From positions 1 through 22,826 of the forward strand of contig JAYKXP010000355.1 in assembly GCA_037176845.1 (NCBI GenBank): a stretch of DNA of 22,826 nt, in the 5' to 3' direction. This document shows, one piece after another, positions 1 through 9,639 of this stretch (position 1 is the stretch's first letter; each line of letters opens with the position of its first letter). Under the pieces are notes generated by a model. It saw nothing but the letters and a program-made list of their open reading frames with translations, did no database searches and was not told where the DNA came from. The stretch comes from Paramarasmius palmivorus (lineage: Eukaryota > Basidiomycota > Agaricomycetes > Agaricales > Marasmiaceae). A program made the translations under genes and the position numbers.

Positions 1-235
1 CAAGGGAATTTCCCAGGAGTTCTGACACGAAAAGCGGGAACGCTGCTGGAATAATAGAACCCTGGCAGCCGTGGGTTCGACTCCACCGTGATGTTAATCC
101 TGGTACCACGAGTTTCGATTCAATGGTTGACCACCCTTCAGTCTGAGACTTCCGATGATCTAAATATTTAGTCCTGGTCAACAATTTGCTAGAATGTAGG
201 TATTGCTTGCCCGACTTGATCGGCCTTCAGAATGA
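1..235. repeat. Block E, copy 1 (left end of a duplicated unit)
   Basis: This stretch aligns with 18840-19065, sharing blocks such as TTCCCAGGA near its start and AGAATGTAGG followed by a TTGCC-GACTTGATCG block near 194-225. In the plus-strand frame that stays open in the other copy, this one keeps a short F-P-G...R-K match and then meets a stop after about 17 codons, so any coding potential is lost. It begins at the window edge, which suggests that another block A lies just upstream. Confidence 0.6.
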
Positions 236-829
236 ACGTGGTGTGTACGCCTAAACCATCGAAGTCATTCACATTCAGTACAGGGACAAAGTGCACAGCT
301 TCTATAAAAGGAAACTTAGACAAACATAAACAAGTCCTGGAGCATTATATTCAACAGTCTATGAAACGACCGAAGGCACCATGAACAAGGATATCTATTG
401 GTATGAGAACGACTAAATGTTTGCAATAACTACAGAAAGATCTGTTCCAACTCTTATTCGTGTGCTTTGTTACTTGCGACCATTTCTATTCACATAATCA
501 TCAAGACCCTTGGTACGAACGAAAGATCAAATCTATCAAAGGTGTGATCAATCGCAACAATACCACGCCGCACCTCAATAGTACTCATATTAGGTGGAGA
601 AGGAGAGGGGATAGGAGAGAACTCTCACTCACGGAAGCCCGAGGGACCAAAGTTTATCCTCGGCGTATTATTTCTCGATTCATTTAAAGGTGTACTGAGA
701 CATCGATGGTTAAACATAGCCCACGGAATCGCCATACGAACTGGTGATCTTGACTGTGTGACAAAGTGGAGTAATGATTGGAACCCTACCCAAATGATAT
801 ATATCTATCCAAGGTAACGCTGTGAATGG
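236..829. other. No recognisable gene
   Basis: No family is recognised here. The longest open frame (460-687, plus, 75 codons) resembles nothing I know. A TATA-box-like TATAAAAG lies at 303-310 with an ATG at 381, but no sustained frame follows that ATG, so I do not call a gene. I found no match to the other blocks. Confidence 0.5.
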
Positions 830-2030
830 CCTGTTTTGAAGAATAATACAGTGGCGTGTTTCAAGGATTTTGCATACGTACGTTTGTTCTCGCGGATATA
901 CGTTGACTGTAAGTGTGGATAAGTATAGAATACCATGACTCCACATCCTACTGCTATTTTCGTTAAAACCTCCATCCATTTGTGCTGATAATCAAAGACT
1001 TTCACGAAACGAAAGTAGCTGTGACTGGAAATATACTGTCTGTGAGGAAGTTTGGCAAGTCTTCGCCCCTCCGGTGGACTACATGAGAACGATTGATTGC
1101 CAATGTCCGAATGAAACGTCTAACCCCAACCAAAATGTGACAGTGCAACTTTGGGTCGGGACACAACACTTGATGCTCCTAGGTACTCGCATCTGTTGTA
1201 GGTCTATACTGTGTCCAGGAAAACAGAAAAGGATGTGATTTTGCAGCAGAAAAACATCTTGTTTACAGTTTCCTCATTTGGATGGTCATTTTTCTCGCGA
1301 ATCAACGCGCACTAACCACATACCTAAAGGAAGGTCACAAATTGGGTCGGCATTCGCCGATTCAACACCTACATTTTTGAGGTAGGGAATTAATAATATA
1401 CTTTTGACACATTTTCGCTCCTCAAATAGTGCAAAGTTTGTTAAGGCCTATAAACCGGGGAGGGAAGAAACTCCGCTACAGATATTGATTGTCCGTAATT
1501 GAGCATACTTGTAACCTTTCCACTATTCTTACCCTAAGGCCCACTGTAACAATCCGAATCGGAGTTTTAGCTCAACGGGGTCGCAAGGAACGAATGATCG
1601 GACAAAGAAAGCATGACTTGAGTTACTGATGCTCCTCTATGCAAAGACCTCAGATACTCAGTGGCGTCGCATATGGAACAACCTCAAACAAATCGGGGAA
1701 TGATCCCCGGAAGCTGTTCAAAGCGCGAATGGATAGTAAACCAGCCCCAGGGGATCATAGCCGGTTGACGACGACAGATGTCAAAAGAAGACAAACCAAT
1801 CAATCGCTCCAGCAACAAACCGACAGAAGGAATCACTGCCATCCGGTTAAGTTGCTTCCTATACGAACGTTGAGAGTGACCGAGAAAAGTGTGTGTAAGG
1901 TCGGCAATTCCAGTGCTGCGCGGGAACGTACAACAATACGTCCGAAGAACAGTCCTATGGTTGGATTACAGTCCAGCGATCTGTTTCGCGGAAAAAGCGA
2001 CATACTTCCTTCCTAATACACTCACGCCTG

Positions 2031-2056
2031 AAAAAAAAAAACCCCCCACCCCCCCC
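2031..2056. repeat. Homopolymer tract A11-C6-A-C8
   Basis: A run of eleven A is followed by six C, one A and eight C. The flanking sequence (ACACTCACGCCTG before, AATCACTCC after) aligns with 13020-13045 of block B copy 2, which has ordinary mixed sequence here. The tract therefore arose in this copy only, by slippage or insertion. Confidence 0.85.
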
Positions 2057-2660
2057 AAATAATCACTCCCGAAATCTTCTAATGTCTCCAGTCAGCGATG
2101 GTAACGAGCGGCACATCAGTTTTCTTGCTAAACGATTCTTGGGCACATGTTGGAGTAAAAAAACAATATGCATAACGTATACACGGTAAGAAACCCTGAA
2201 TCCGCTTGAACTTGCAGAGCAGTATCGAGAATAGGTGAGGAACGTCTTCAACACTAACATTCCCAACAGACTGAGGATTAAACTTTCGAGCGCGCAGGAG
2301 TTGGTTTGGATTCGAGACCTGTTAGGAGCTGTAGATAAATCCTATATTTATATCGTTGCGAACGGGAGTCCTGGATAGAACGTCACTATTCTAGTCGAAA
2401 TGTCTCAGTTTCAAGGGTTGATTTGGGTAGACTCGAGGCGCCCTACCCTAATCTGATCGCCCCTTCATACTCGACGTTTAACGTACCGGGACAGGCAATT
2501 TGAAACGATAGGTACCATATTTCAAGCTATTGTGTTGTGAGGTAAGTGTTGTTGTGGGGGGGAATGTTTGCAAACAAAATCGTCAGTGATATAGTTTGGG
2601 TTGAATAAAGAATCGGTACTATTAGTTCTGCGTCATGGTACGCGGCGAAAGTCGACTTAC

Positions 2661-2730
2661 CTCCCAATCCCAAATACACCCGCATAATCATCTCCAATAT
2701 ACTCCAATGTCGCTCCGGAATAGTAATCAT
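2661..2730 (-). pseudogene. Exon-like piece of an unknown block B gene (copy 1)
   Basis: On the minus strand this reads as a short frame with the motif IPERHW followed by ILE and a VY-L-G tail. It stops at a consensus 5' splice site, GGGAG then GTAAGTCGAC (donor at 2660-2655). The same exon-donor pair recurs at 13666-13731 and 20010-20097. The donor context GT-x-x-GTCGAC also appears at the end of block C exons (14922, 21452), so B and C may be distant relatives. The rest of the gene cannot be followed through stops and frameshifts. The family is not recognised. Confidence 0.35.
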
Positions 2731-3027
2731 CCATAAATAACATAGGAAGGAGGCGACGCCCAGGGATCAATTATTTCCTCTGATATTGTCTCGTGGGCGC
2801 TGATGGTGCTAGCGTAAAGAGTATATACGTTAAGAGTCTTGAATCGCTTGAGCTTGCAGAGCAGTATCGTAATTGAGGACGATGTTCATGATGCCAAAAG
2901 CATACGCGATTTGATGACTATCGTGGCAACAGTGCACGTAGGCGTTTGGTCCAGATTCAACTTTTTGTTGTACTCGGATAGCTGTTTTATCGTATGTTTG
3001 TGAGAGTCCTAGAAACAACCGTAGATT

Positions 3028-3112
3028 TGGTCAACCTCGTACTAGGCAGAAAGAGAAAGAGAACGCTCCGATTTTCATCACTGTCGGACTTTGGATTGGT
3101 GATAGTAGTCAA
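3028..3112. repeat. D-type repeat inside block B (copy 1)
   Basis: This is a diverged member of the short D family: a GTCAACCTCGTACTAGGCAG-like start, a purine-rich stretch (pyrimidine-rich on the minus strand), then CACTGTCGGACTTTGGATTG. Relatives in the same position lie at 13985-14048 and 20620-20705. On the minus strand the pyrimidine tract runs into CCTAG, which looks like a 3' splice site. Confidence 0.6.
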
Positions 3113-3550
3113 AAAGCATGAAGCATCAAACACCGTAGTTCCAATCCTTTGTCTGATCTGATCGCCGGCTGCTTCGGCATCCATACCAGCGGTCAGTTAA
3201 GTTCTGAAGTGAGATATAGGTTCGATGGTCTACCTTCACGATGAGGCACGCCGAAAGGGTGAAAGCTGGAATGATAGACAGGTAGTGCAAAGATGACAAT
3301 TGCGAGCAGAAATTGGGAGGCGAAGTAGCGGCGAGCGGCGAAACGCTGTGACATCAATCGTGACCGTGATTGGGCTAGCGGCGTGAAATTATAACCTTGA
3401 GTGGATTTCACTTACTGAAGTCGATTAACGGAGGAAGAGAAGATTCTATTAATGTATGTTCAAAGTGCACTAAGAGAATCCAGCATACACGATTAGGTTA
3501 AGTCTTCAGCATAGTCACAAAACATTTGGATTTCATGGAAACGACGCGCA

Positions 3551-3580
3551 ATTCCAAGGCGGGGTGGAGTCGAATCACAG
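3551..3580 (-). pseudogene. tRNA-Glu remnant (T-arm and acceptor side only)
   Basis: ATTCCAAGGCGGGGTGGAGT followed by CGAATC resembles the 3' half of the tRNA-Glu gene at 21242-21334 and sits at the same place relative to block B as the remnants at 14257 and 20929. No D-arm or anticodon arm can be traced. Confidence 0.35.
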
Positions 3581-3641
3581 AGGAAAGATTCAAAAATGAT
3601 CGTTCAACGCGGAGACCAAAAGCCCACATGCAAGCAAGTTA

Positions 3642-3735
3642 TTCCGTAGGCAGGATCGAAACCTGGGCTATCGCGATTCTCGATTCACCGTCGATTATGA
3701 GAAGCGATAATGGTAGCCACTTCACCATTAACGGA
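3642..3735 (-). pseudogene. tRNA-Glu(CTC) pseudogene with intron remnant
   Basis: The reverse complement keeps the outline of the gene at 22438-22529: a TCCGTTA-like 5' acceptor strand, a GTGGCTACCAT D-arm, an ATCGC/GCGAT anticodon stem, a CTC anticodon and an intron-sized insert after it. Defects are an extra A after the acceptor strand, an altered box A, a T-arm reading TTTCGATCC in place of GGTTCGATTCC, and a broken acceptor helix. Flanking bases (a mutated GGGAGACAAAA stretch upstream on the plus strand) also match the intact locus, so this is a duplicated locus rather than an independently inserted tRNA copy. Confidence 0.7.
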
Positions 3736-3779
3736 GTAGTGGATCACCCTAAACGCTCCACAGTTACATGATTGTACCA

Positions 3780-5880
3780 AAGATAGCACCTTTTACTCAA
3801 CGAAACGAATGGGTATCCACACCTAATGGAAGTATCGTGGATTTAGGAAATTAACGATGCGTTGAGGTCAGTCTTTGCCAGGATAAAGAGCTGAAATTGA
3901 TGAGTGATTTCGCAACAAAACAAGGTACGTACGTACATACAATGCGCAAAGGTTAACCCAGATTACGAGCGCTAATACGGGCGCTTACAAATTGACTTTA
4001 AAAACGCTCCAACACTTCCAATGAATAAAATCAATTGAAACATGTAGACTGAGCCGGCTGTGACCGCGGGATTATTATAGTCCGTTCGCACTATTGCTCT
4101 TATACGCATTAGTTTTTAGAGCGATCTTAATGACGGAGGTGGCGAATCGCCAACCACTCAAATCATTACATTCGTTGATCGTAATTTGCATGTCTGTTGG
4201 ACGCGGGATTGATATTTTGGTATGGGCTAACTAGCTGATCCACTTCAAGATAATATTCAATCTGCTCAGACAGAAGTAGCTGATCATGCGATGGATAAGT
4301 ACTCACTCTGCGATATGGTAATTGCCTCTTGGACTCCCACACTAATTTATTCAGATGCAAAATACCATCTGGCGCGAGCTGAAATGACAATTTCGGACGC
4401 AGATAAAAGATCGTGATCGAATGTAAGAAGTTTTGATTGTGTCTTGCAAATCGGTGGCCATTGCTCCGATAATTATGTCGTTGGGTAGGTTGCATCCTTG
4501 CCATTAGATATTGTGAGTTTCTATGCTGTTTGTAGGTGTTGAGCATGGCATTTCATGGTGGTGGTCTTGGTGGTCCAATGGAAGAAGAATTGCGATAGGG
4601 AGAAACATTGACTTCGGAAAGGGGTGATGGTCTTGTTGCACAATTCGCTTCTGCAGAGCAGTAGTTCCGATATCTTCGGTGAACCTGCTTCTAATGAAGT
4701 TAAAACGGTTACACGTAGTTGTTTATGAATGAATGGGTCATGGAACTTAAACGGCCCTGAATAAAGCCTGCTAGGAGTGTGTATAGGCTATGATCGTAAT
4801 ACTGCGCGAAATTTAATGAGAACAGTAATTCTCTTGGGTCAAAATCGTACTCAATGAACGAAACAGTTGTCGGAGGTGACTATATTTGAGAATGTTACAC
4901 GTATTTTTGGTCTTTCGCGTTGACTTGAATCATGAATGTGACCAGCAAGACTTCGCTGTCCCGAATCGTAACCAGAGGTTGTTGAACAGTGATCTCGACG
5001 GGGTATTATCGTCAACGGTTGCATTATGACCCTTGTTACCTACAGCTACTGTATCAATTCTTTGGACCATCTCTAATTGAGTACCGGTGTATCTATCGTG
5101 TTTATTCAAAACCGTACACGTTAGTCAGTTTATATTATGGGGAGACAGTTGCATCTATGCAACGATGTTCTGTTTTAACCATCAAATTTCCGATTCATGT
5201 TACAGTTCTTGAATGCGTTCAATGTCGTATGGCTCATGAGCTTGTTTTGGATCTCAGGCACAACAAACGATAGATGGTTGTGAAAATGGAGTACTCACAG
5301 TCCCAGGTCTTCAATTGTTGGGACTTAGCATCAGTAAGGGCACACTCCGTTCCTTGACGAAGAACGGTGATTGCGGGAAGATAATGTATTAATGACAGGC
5401 ACGAAATCTCACGGGTTCCGTGTATCGGACCATTGCAGATGCATTCCCAGTACCGATCATTTAGCGAATCTTGGTCTGATACACGGGCGATTGAGCATCG
5501 AAATCATACACAGTACAGTTGATTATTATATAAATTACTTCTCGGATCTCCTGATTTCAACCTGTGTATGTAATTAAGGTTTAAGATATTACTGTAACAG
5601 AAAGGAAAGAACATATGACCCTATCTCTGCCATCGTGTTTGATCTGTTGTGGTGAGTATCGACGTGAGCCAAGTTTTTGAGCATTGATCAGGGCAGCATC
5701 CATTCTCATAAACAAAGATAAATCGTGCTTCTCCCGTTTATATCTCTTTCAGTGGAGCCACTAACGATGTGCCCTTACTTAGCGGTCCAGAGCAAGGTTA
5801 TTGTTTTTTATCGATTGTGTTGGTGGACTGTTACATCATTTACAATTACTGTGCTGCTTGAAATCAGATCTGTCGCTATA
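3780..5880. other. 2.1 kb without a recognisable gene
   Basis: By position this stretch should hold blocks C, D and F of the first unit, but I could not see them. Open frames exist (4166-4546 minus, 126 codons; 4989-5273 plus, 94 codons; 5725-6045 plus, 106 codons), but none has a domain I recognise and none is conserved elsewhere in the window. A dozen codons at 5426-5461 (RTIADAFPVPII, then a stop) look faintly like the start of a Ty3/gypsy reverse transcriptase; this is too short to call. Confidence 0.45.
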
Positions 5881-6149
5881 CCAAAGCAAGCAGCATGGCG
5901 GCGGGGTAGATCTACGGTATTATTATCGGGGGTGGAAAGGTGCCTCCGTACTTTACAAGCGTCGGAGATCAAAAGACAGAGTATCTCCTACAAATTTCGT
6001 ATCAGTACACACTCTAGACCTTCGGCTGTTCTCACAGTCAATTAATCATGGAGAGGTGGTTTTAGTGACGTCGCAAGAACATGGTTGTCCAAGGCATATA
6101 CTCGGGTTGTTTTCTATAGTAATTGTTCTGTTAGAATATAGAAGAAGCT

Positions 6150-6845
6150 ATATGACGGTACAACCTTGTCTGGCGGATCCCACGAGATATGTTGTTCATC
6201 TAACTGCGCAAAAAGCGTGCGCTGATGAGCTGGATGAAGCAAAGTTTGCATTTAGCTCGTATGAGCTTGGGGCGATGTACCGGGACCGACGGGATGGATT
6301 CTAGCTGGGGTATAGTTGTCGTATGGAGGAAGATACCAATTGCCCTGGACTGTTCCTGGTGAGACTCGCCTCTTTGGTTCCATGTCTGCTGATGCTTGAC
6401 AATGGGATCAGCGAAGCGATCGGTGTTTGTGTAGTCACGACGTGGGGTTTCATTCTGATGGGATAACAATAGAAAGAGTGAAGGACAGACAGTAAGCCTG
6501 ATCATCACCTCCTCCGGACGGTGATAGTGATTGAATCGGTGGAATAAGGAATTCCTAGCGAGGATAGAGGTGGCTGGGGAAGAATCATTTGTGATGCTTT
6601 GCGCCCCGTGGAACGATGGAAGAGAATTGACGGAACGTATTCACAAGGGATCCCTTTCAGGTAACATCGCGTGCAGGCTTCAGAGTCGTCTGTAACATCT
6701 CGATTACAACGAGGTTTACACTTGGTCTTTTGACGACGCCAGTTGGTACATGCTCTGACAGCACGATGACCGACGCGTTGCTGAGATGGGCGTGTTCCCT
6801 TGCCCATTTTTGCGTTCTACAGCCAGCGAAGCAATCAGAGCATCT
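6150..6845 (-). pseudogene. Zn2Cys6 transcription factor pseudogene, copy 1
   Basis: This is the copy-1 relative of the intact gene at 17455-18345. From the ATG at 6807 the frame gives 100 residues: a basic start, then the binuclear-cluster region RACTNWRRQKTKCK...CTRCYLKGIPC. Five cluster cysteines remain (20, 30, 45, 48, 55) but the second is Trp23, which should prevent normal binding of two zinc ions. The frame stops at 6505, while the downstream part (a single copy of the Asn/Glu/Ser/His-rich repeat and a HISWDP tail) continues in other frames down to about 6150. Loss of a ligand plus frameshifts marks a dead gene. The 3' flank (5920-6150) matches copies 2 and 3. Confidence 0.75.
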
Positions 6846-7850
6846 TATATGGCGCCCCTCTAGTAGATATGTATTGCCATATCAAGAGAAACTGCAGATG
6901 TGTCATGTTCAAGACATAGCATCAACTCTGCGGACGGGGCTGGGTTTATTTACGGTCATAAAATAGTGGCCGCAGGTCTCCTTGACATGAATTAAAGTTG
7001 TCGACGTCTCGCTGCCGTTTCGCTTAGAAGACACTTAGTATTCACGCTCACACAGAGCGCGAACCCTCGAGGAAGTCCATACCACCAACAGAATTAACGG
7101 GAGTTCTAGCAAATGCAGTCTAGTATGCGCTCCACACTCACGGCTCAATTAGGGAACTTGAGAGGTTTTCATCAGCAAATCAAGATTTTGAGACAAAGGA
7201 CAATAAATTTGATAAGATTATTCCAGTAGTAGAACAGAAAATTTCCGGTACCCCAATTAGCGATTTGGTAGCGATCTAGAAGAGATAAGCTTTTGTAAGT
7301 GCATAAGGCGGCTCTAAGGTTGGGAATTTGCGGGAGCCACGAGTCGGGAGGAGCGGGAGTGGAACGTTGACAGCTGTTCGGCATGTAGCAAGTTTTGACA
7401 AGGCTATAGTGCATCGAATCTAGGGCAGATGTCAATGAACGGAATCGCGTAAAGGATGGTGACAGAATTCTTGACCTACAGTGAACTTGACCATCGAAGA
7501 AAATATCATTTAATCCACGAAGATGACATTACAATTAACTTGGAATAAGAGAGTATCTATCTCAGGCCCACAATATTATACCAAACCGCAGGAAATGAGA
7601 ATTGGAGGATATCTGCGACCTTCAAGTCATTTTTGGAACGAAAATCGCTCAAAACAGCACGTGCAGTCTGGAATTTTGGGTTTTCTATTACTTATGGTTA
7701 CAGGCCATTTTGATCCGTTCATTCACCCCGACACTTCTCAGCGCCTAGTAATTCAGGGTGTTCTGAAAATGTATATCATGCTTATGAGTGCTCTGGCAAA
7801 GGTGTACAGTTATGTACATTACACCGAGAAATGAGAGAGTCTAGTCTCAA

Positions 7851-7979
7851 TTACCCGACGGCTACAGACACCCTAAAAGGGAACCCGTCTGTAGCCCTCT
7901 GGGATATAATCACCCAGGAACCTGGGCAGCTGAGTTCGGGGTTTGCCGTGGTCACATCACGCAAACTCAGCTCTTTTTT
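7851..7979 (+). ncRNA. Candidate structured RNA: hairpin series ending in T6
   Basis: Three consecutive hairpins can be drawn by eye. The first pairs GGCTACAGAC (7860-7869) with GTCTGTAGCC (7887-7896), ten perfect pairs, with a CCCT/AGGG pairing inside its loop. The second pairs CTGGG (7899-7903) with CCCAG (7913-7917); that CCCAG could instead pair with CTGGG at 7922-7926, so two folds compete. The third pairs AGCTGAG (7928-7934) with CTCAGCT (7966-7972), with TTTGC/GCAAA inside. Six T follow at 7974-7979, which suits RNA polymerase III termination or resembles an intrinsic terminator. I found no clear internal A/B box and recognise no RNA family. Both strands are also open here, so a coding role is not excluded. 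Confidence 0.35.
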
Positions 7980-8153
7980 GTTGCTTAGCGCTCCGAAAGC
8001 GCCGGGGTCAGAGACCATTCTTTCGCTCATTCTTGACCGTCCTTCCTCCATATTTAAAAATATTGGCGTTATTACACTAATTTGCAATATTTGTATGGTT
8101 GCATCCCCGTTAATGTAAACCCGTTGCACAATTTAGGCCACGTTGGGTCCCGA

Positions 8154-8182
8154 ACGTCTGCATCGTCATGTAGACGTCTTTT
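8154..8182 (+). terminator. Hairpin plus T4, terminator-like
   Basis: ACGTCT (8154-8159) pairs with AGACGT (8172-8177), and CTTTTC follows at once. It is the second hairpin-T combination within 200 bases. A six-pair stem and four T can arise by chance, so the call is weak. Confidence 0.2.
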
Positions 8183-8347
8183 CACGGTGCGAAAGGGTTA
8201 TCTCTCGTCTTAATAGCTCGACGCATTGTCAACTTTGAAAAAATAATCCCTCTAATACATTTTCTGGCAAAAAACCTCCAGTTCATTAGTATGATGTCGG
8301 AACGACTCATATACACCGTCAACATAATCCACTAGTTTCATCAAACC

Positions 8348-8397
8348 CACAATGCGGAGAATCGAGCTCTGAGCTAAATGAGAGACAGAACATTGGA
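8348..8397 (-). pseudogene. tRNA-Glu(TTC) remnant with D-arm deletion
   Basis: The plus strand reads CACAATGCGGAGAATCGAGC, matching the T-arm side of the tRNA at 21242-21334, then ATGAGAGACAG (the anticodon loop side, mutated) and then directly ACATTGGA, the acceptor 5' strand in reverse. The D-arm is deleted. Its place just before block C copy 1 matches the intact tRNA before block C copy 3. Confidence 0.6.
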
Positions 8398-8599
8398 CAT
8401 TTAAGGTAAAATATAAGACAGGCATTCAGCACAACACCGAGCCCTCTGGCACTACTCTTCCTCATCTTACACATTCCTCCAGTCCTACACGTCCTTGAGT
8501 GGGTACGGCAAGTTTATGTGTTATGGGAGGAAGTCCTTCGTGATCCGGTCTGTAGTTGATTTGACAAAGAGGCGGGTGAACGTGCGATGAGATATAGCG

Positions 8600-9294
8600 C
8601 TGCGTGAGAACGATATCAACACACCCTTGATGAAGGGGAAGTAAATTGGCAATATACCCTTACACCCTCTGAGTGCCCCCGCCCTAACGCCCATACGCTA
8701 ACACCCTCCGTTGTCGTCCTATATCTGCGGCGGGTACAGTGTGCAGTAGAAACGACCCGAGTGCTCCCTTTCCGGCTAATATAGAGTGTGCATATTAACA
8801 TGAGAGGACTTTGAGTTGGAGGTGGAGGAGCCAAGACACGCTTCCTGGTTTGAGACAAGAAACAAAGGATGTTGATCTTGGATAACAGTAGTCAACATGT
8901 TTAGAATGGAGCAATGGTTCCTATAGAAGTACATGTCCATTGTGTTCAAGTTTGCCCCTCTTCGACTACAGTGATACCTGCCTCGGAACCTTTATCCCTT
9001 CGAGGTTGGCATCGACGAGGATGGAGTCCCGTAAATGCGGGTGGTTTCGATTCTAGGTATTGGCGACTGGATCGGGAGTGGGTGAGGAGATCGAGGAGTT
9101 TCAGAGGAAGATATTGAGCGTGTTGTGGTGATCTCAAGCAATGGGGTGCTTGATTCTATGAGTGAGTTAATGCTTGGTATAGAATGGCTGAGGTGGGGAA
9201 GTCGGTGTAGCACAAACAGGGAGAAATAACGAGGAATTAATGAGGCTTCTCCTTCTTTTGCGCGTATAGATGAACATGTTGGTGTTCTAGCCAT
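8600..9294 (-). pseudogene. Block C gene, copy 1 (unknown family, decayed)
   Basis: The minus-strand frame from the ATG at 9294 runs 100 codons (starting MARTPT, Ser/Thr/Pro-rich, with SSTPLLE and GTPSSSMPTSKG motifs) to a stop at 8992. Copy 3 shares the SSTPLLE and PPSSSMP motifs. Further downstream the frame with RKGST and TTTEGVSVWA is shared with copy 2. A last intron can be drawn: donor GTAAGG at 8663, acceptor CACGCAG at 8600, 64 nt, at the same place as in copies 2 and 3. The first intron is damaged: its donor is altered to GTACTT near 8930 and no acceptor is evident. The protein family is not recognised; low complexity in the first exon limits comparison. Confidence 0.5.
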
Positions 9295-9344
9295 AGGGAT
9301 AGCCTTGGATGTGCTTGAAGGTGGAGTGATTGACTAATAGAATA

Positions 9345-9510
9345 GCTGTATCAAGAAAAGCAAGAGGAGGAGGAAGAGTGGTCAACGTCGTAACTAGGCA
9401 AGCAAAAAGGAAAACGTACGATTCGAGCTGTCGGCGTTTGGGTGGTGATGGTAAGCGTAAAAAAACCGCAAGCGGTAATCCACGTGCCTTTCGGCTCTCG
9501 GCAGCTGTCG
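9345..9510. repeat. Block D, copy 1
   Basis: This matches 15400-15555 and 22148-22310. Positions 9389-9440 are identical to 15449-15500 over 52 bases, far above the similarity of most flanking blocks. The core CGATTCGAGCTGTCGGCGTT is also in copy 3. On the minus strand the core reads QTPTARIVRF, and a pyrimidine tract ending in CCTAG follows, as at a 3' splice site. D always lies just 5' of block C on the minus strand, so it may be the promoter or leader exon of that gene. Confidence 0.75.
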
Positions 9511-9517
9511 CTGGTCA

Positions 9518-9630
9518 ACGTCCCGGTCAACGTTCCCAACGAGAAGTGCGTTGACGTCGGCTGACGAATCTGATGACTGCTGGCGTCAGTTGATGTTTTC
9601 AGAATTTTGAGTCGATATTCAGCCAGCAGT
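9518..9630. repeat. Cluster of short direct and inverted repeats
   Basis: GGTCAACGT occurs twice within 20 bases, followed by CGTTGAC as an inverted partner. CTGACG (9561-9566) pairs with CGTCAG (9584-9589). ACTGCTGGC (9576-9584) has a perfect inverted partner GCCAGCAGT at 9622-9630. The cluster follows block D copy 1 only and is absent after D copies 2 and 3. Confidence 0.5.
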
Positions 9631-9639
9631 TAGCTCAAC

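Larger units (their letters stand above)
830..3540. repeat. Block B, copy 1: diverged segment with minus-strand exon-like pieces
   Basis: Block B occurs three times in collinear order. Anchors are 1005-1115 with 12420-12518; 1497-1720 with 12530-12770; 1750-1925 with 12808-12990 and 19282-19440; 2080-2345 with 13065-13345 and 20165-20415; 2800-3130 with 13785-14085 and 20440-20740; and 3160-3540 with 14095-14250 and 20745-20920. Similarity is patchy with many small indels. Inside the block a sub-unit recurs, containing a CCGCTTGAACTTG-like stretch and an AACATTCCCAAC-like stretch, so older tandem duplication preceded duplication of the block. Plus-strand frames near 1750-1900 shift relative to copies 2 and 3, so this copy is non-functional if the segment was ever coding. 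Confidence 0.7.
6966..8340. other. Unit-specific stretch, mostly without recognisable genes
   Basis: In the other units block B lies between blocks A and C, but here I find no block B. Open frames at 7172-7435 (minus), 7523-7834 (plus) and on both strands at 7831-8129 have no recognised domain. The only clear structure is the hairpin series at 7851-8002 and a small hairpin at 8154-8177, listed separately. Confidence 0.4.

Noticed and set aside
69..99. GGGTTCGACTCC, which resembles a tRNA B box
   Set aside because: The flanking bases pair only four deep, no anticodon or D-arm can be drawn on either side, and the aligned block at 18905-18930 lacks it.
1639..2016. 125-codon plus-strand frame in block B copy 1
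   Set aside because: The frame differs from that shared by copies 2 and 3 over the aligned DNA, so it is a by-product of indels rather than a conserved protein.
4166..4546. 126-codon minus-strand frame as a gene
   Set aside because: No recognised domain and no second copy. The opposite strand also has a long open stretch here, so coding strand and reality are undecided.
7870..7886. CCCTAA motif that could suggest a telomeric repeat or a telomerase RNA template
   Set aside because: There is a single occurrence with no tandem array, and it is explained by the small CCCT/AGGG pairing inside the first hairpin loop.
9330..9554. 74-codon plus-strand Arg/Lys-rich frame over block D
   Set aside because: It reads the purine-rich side of D. 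The corresponding frame in D copy 2 ends differently, and the minus-strand pyrimidine tract with CTAG is the better explanation.
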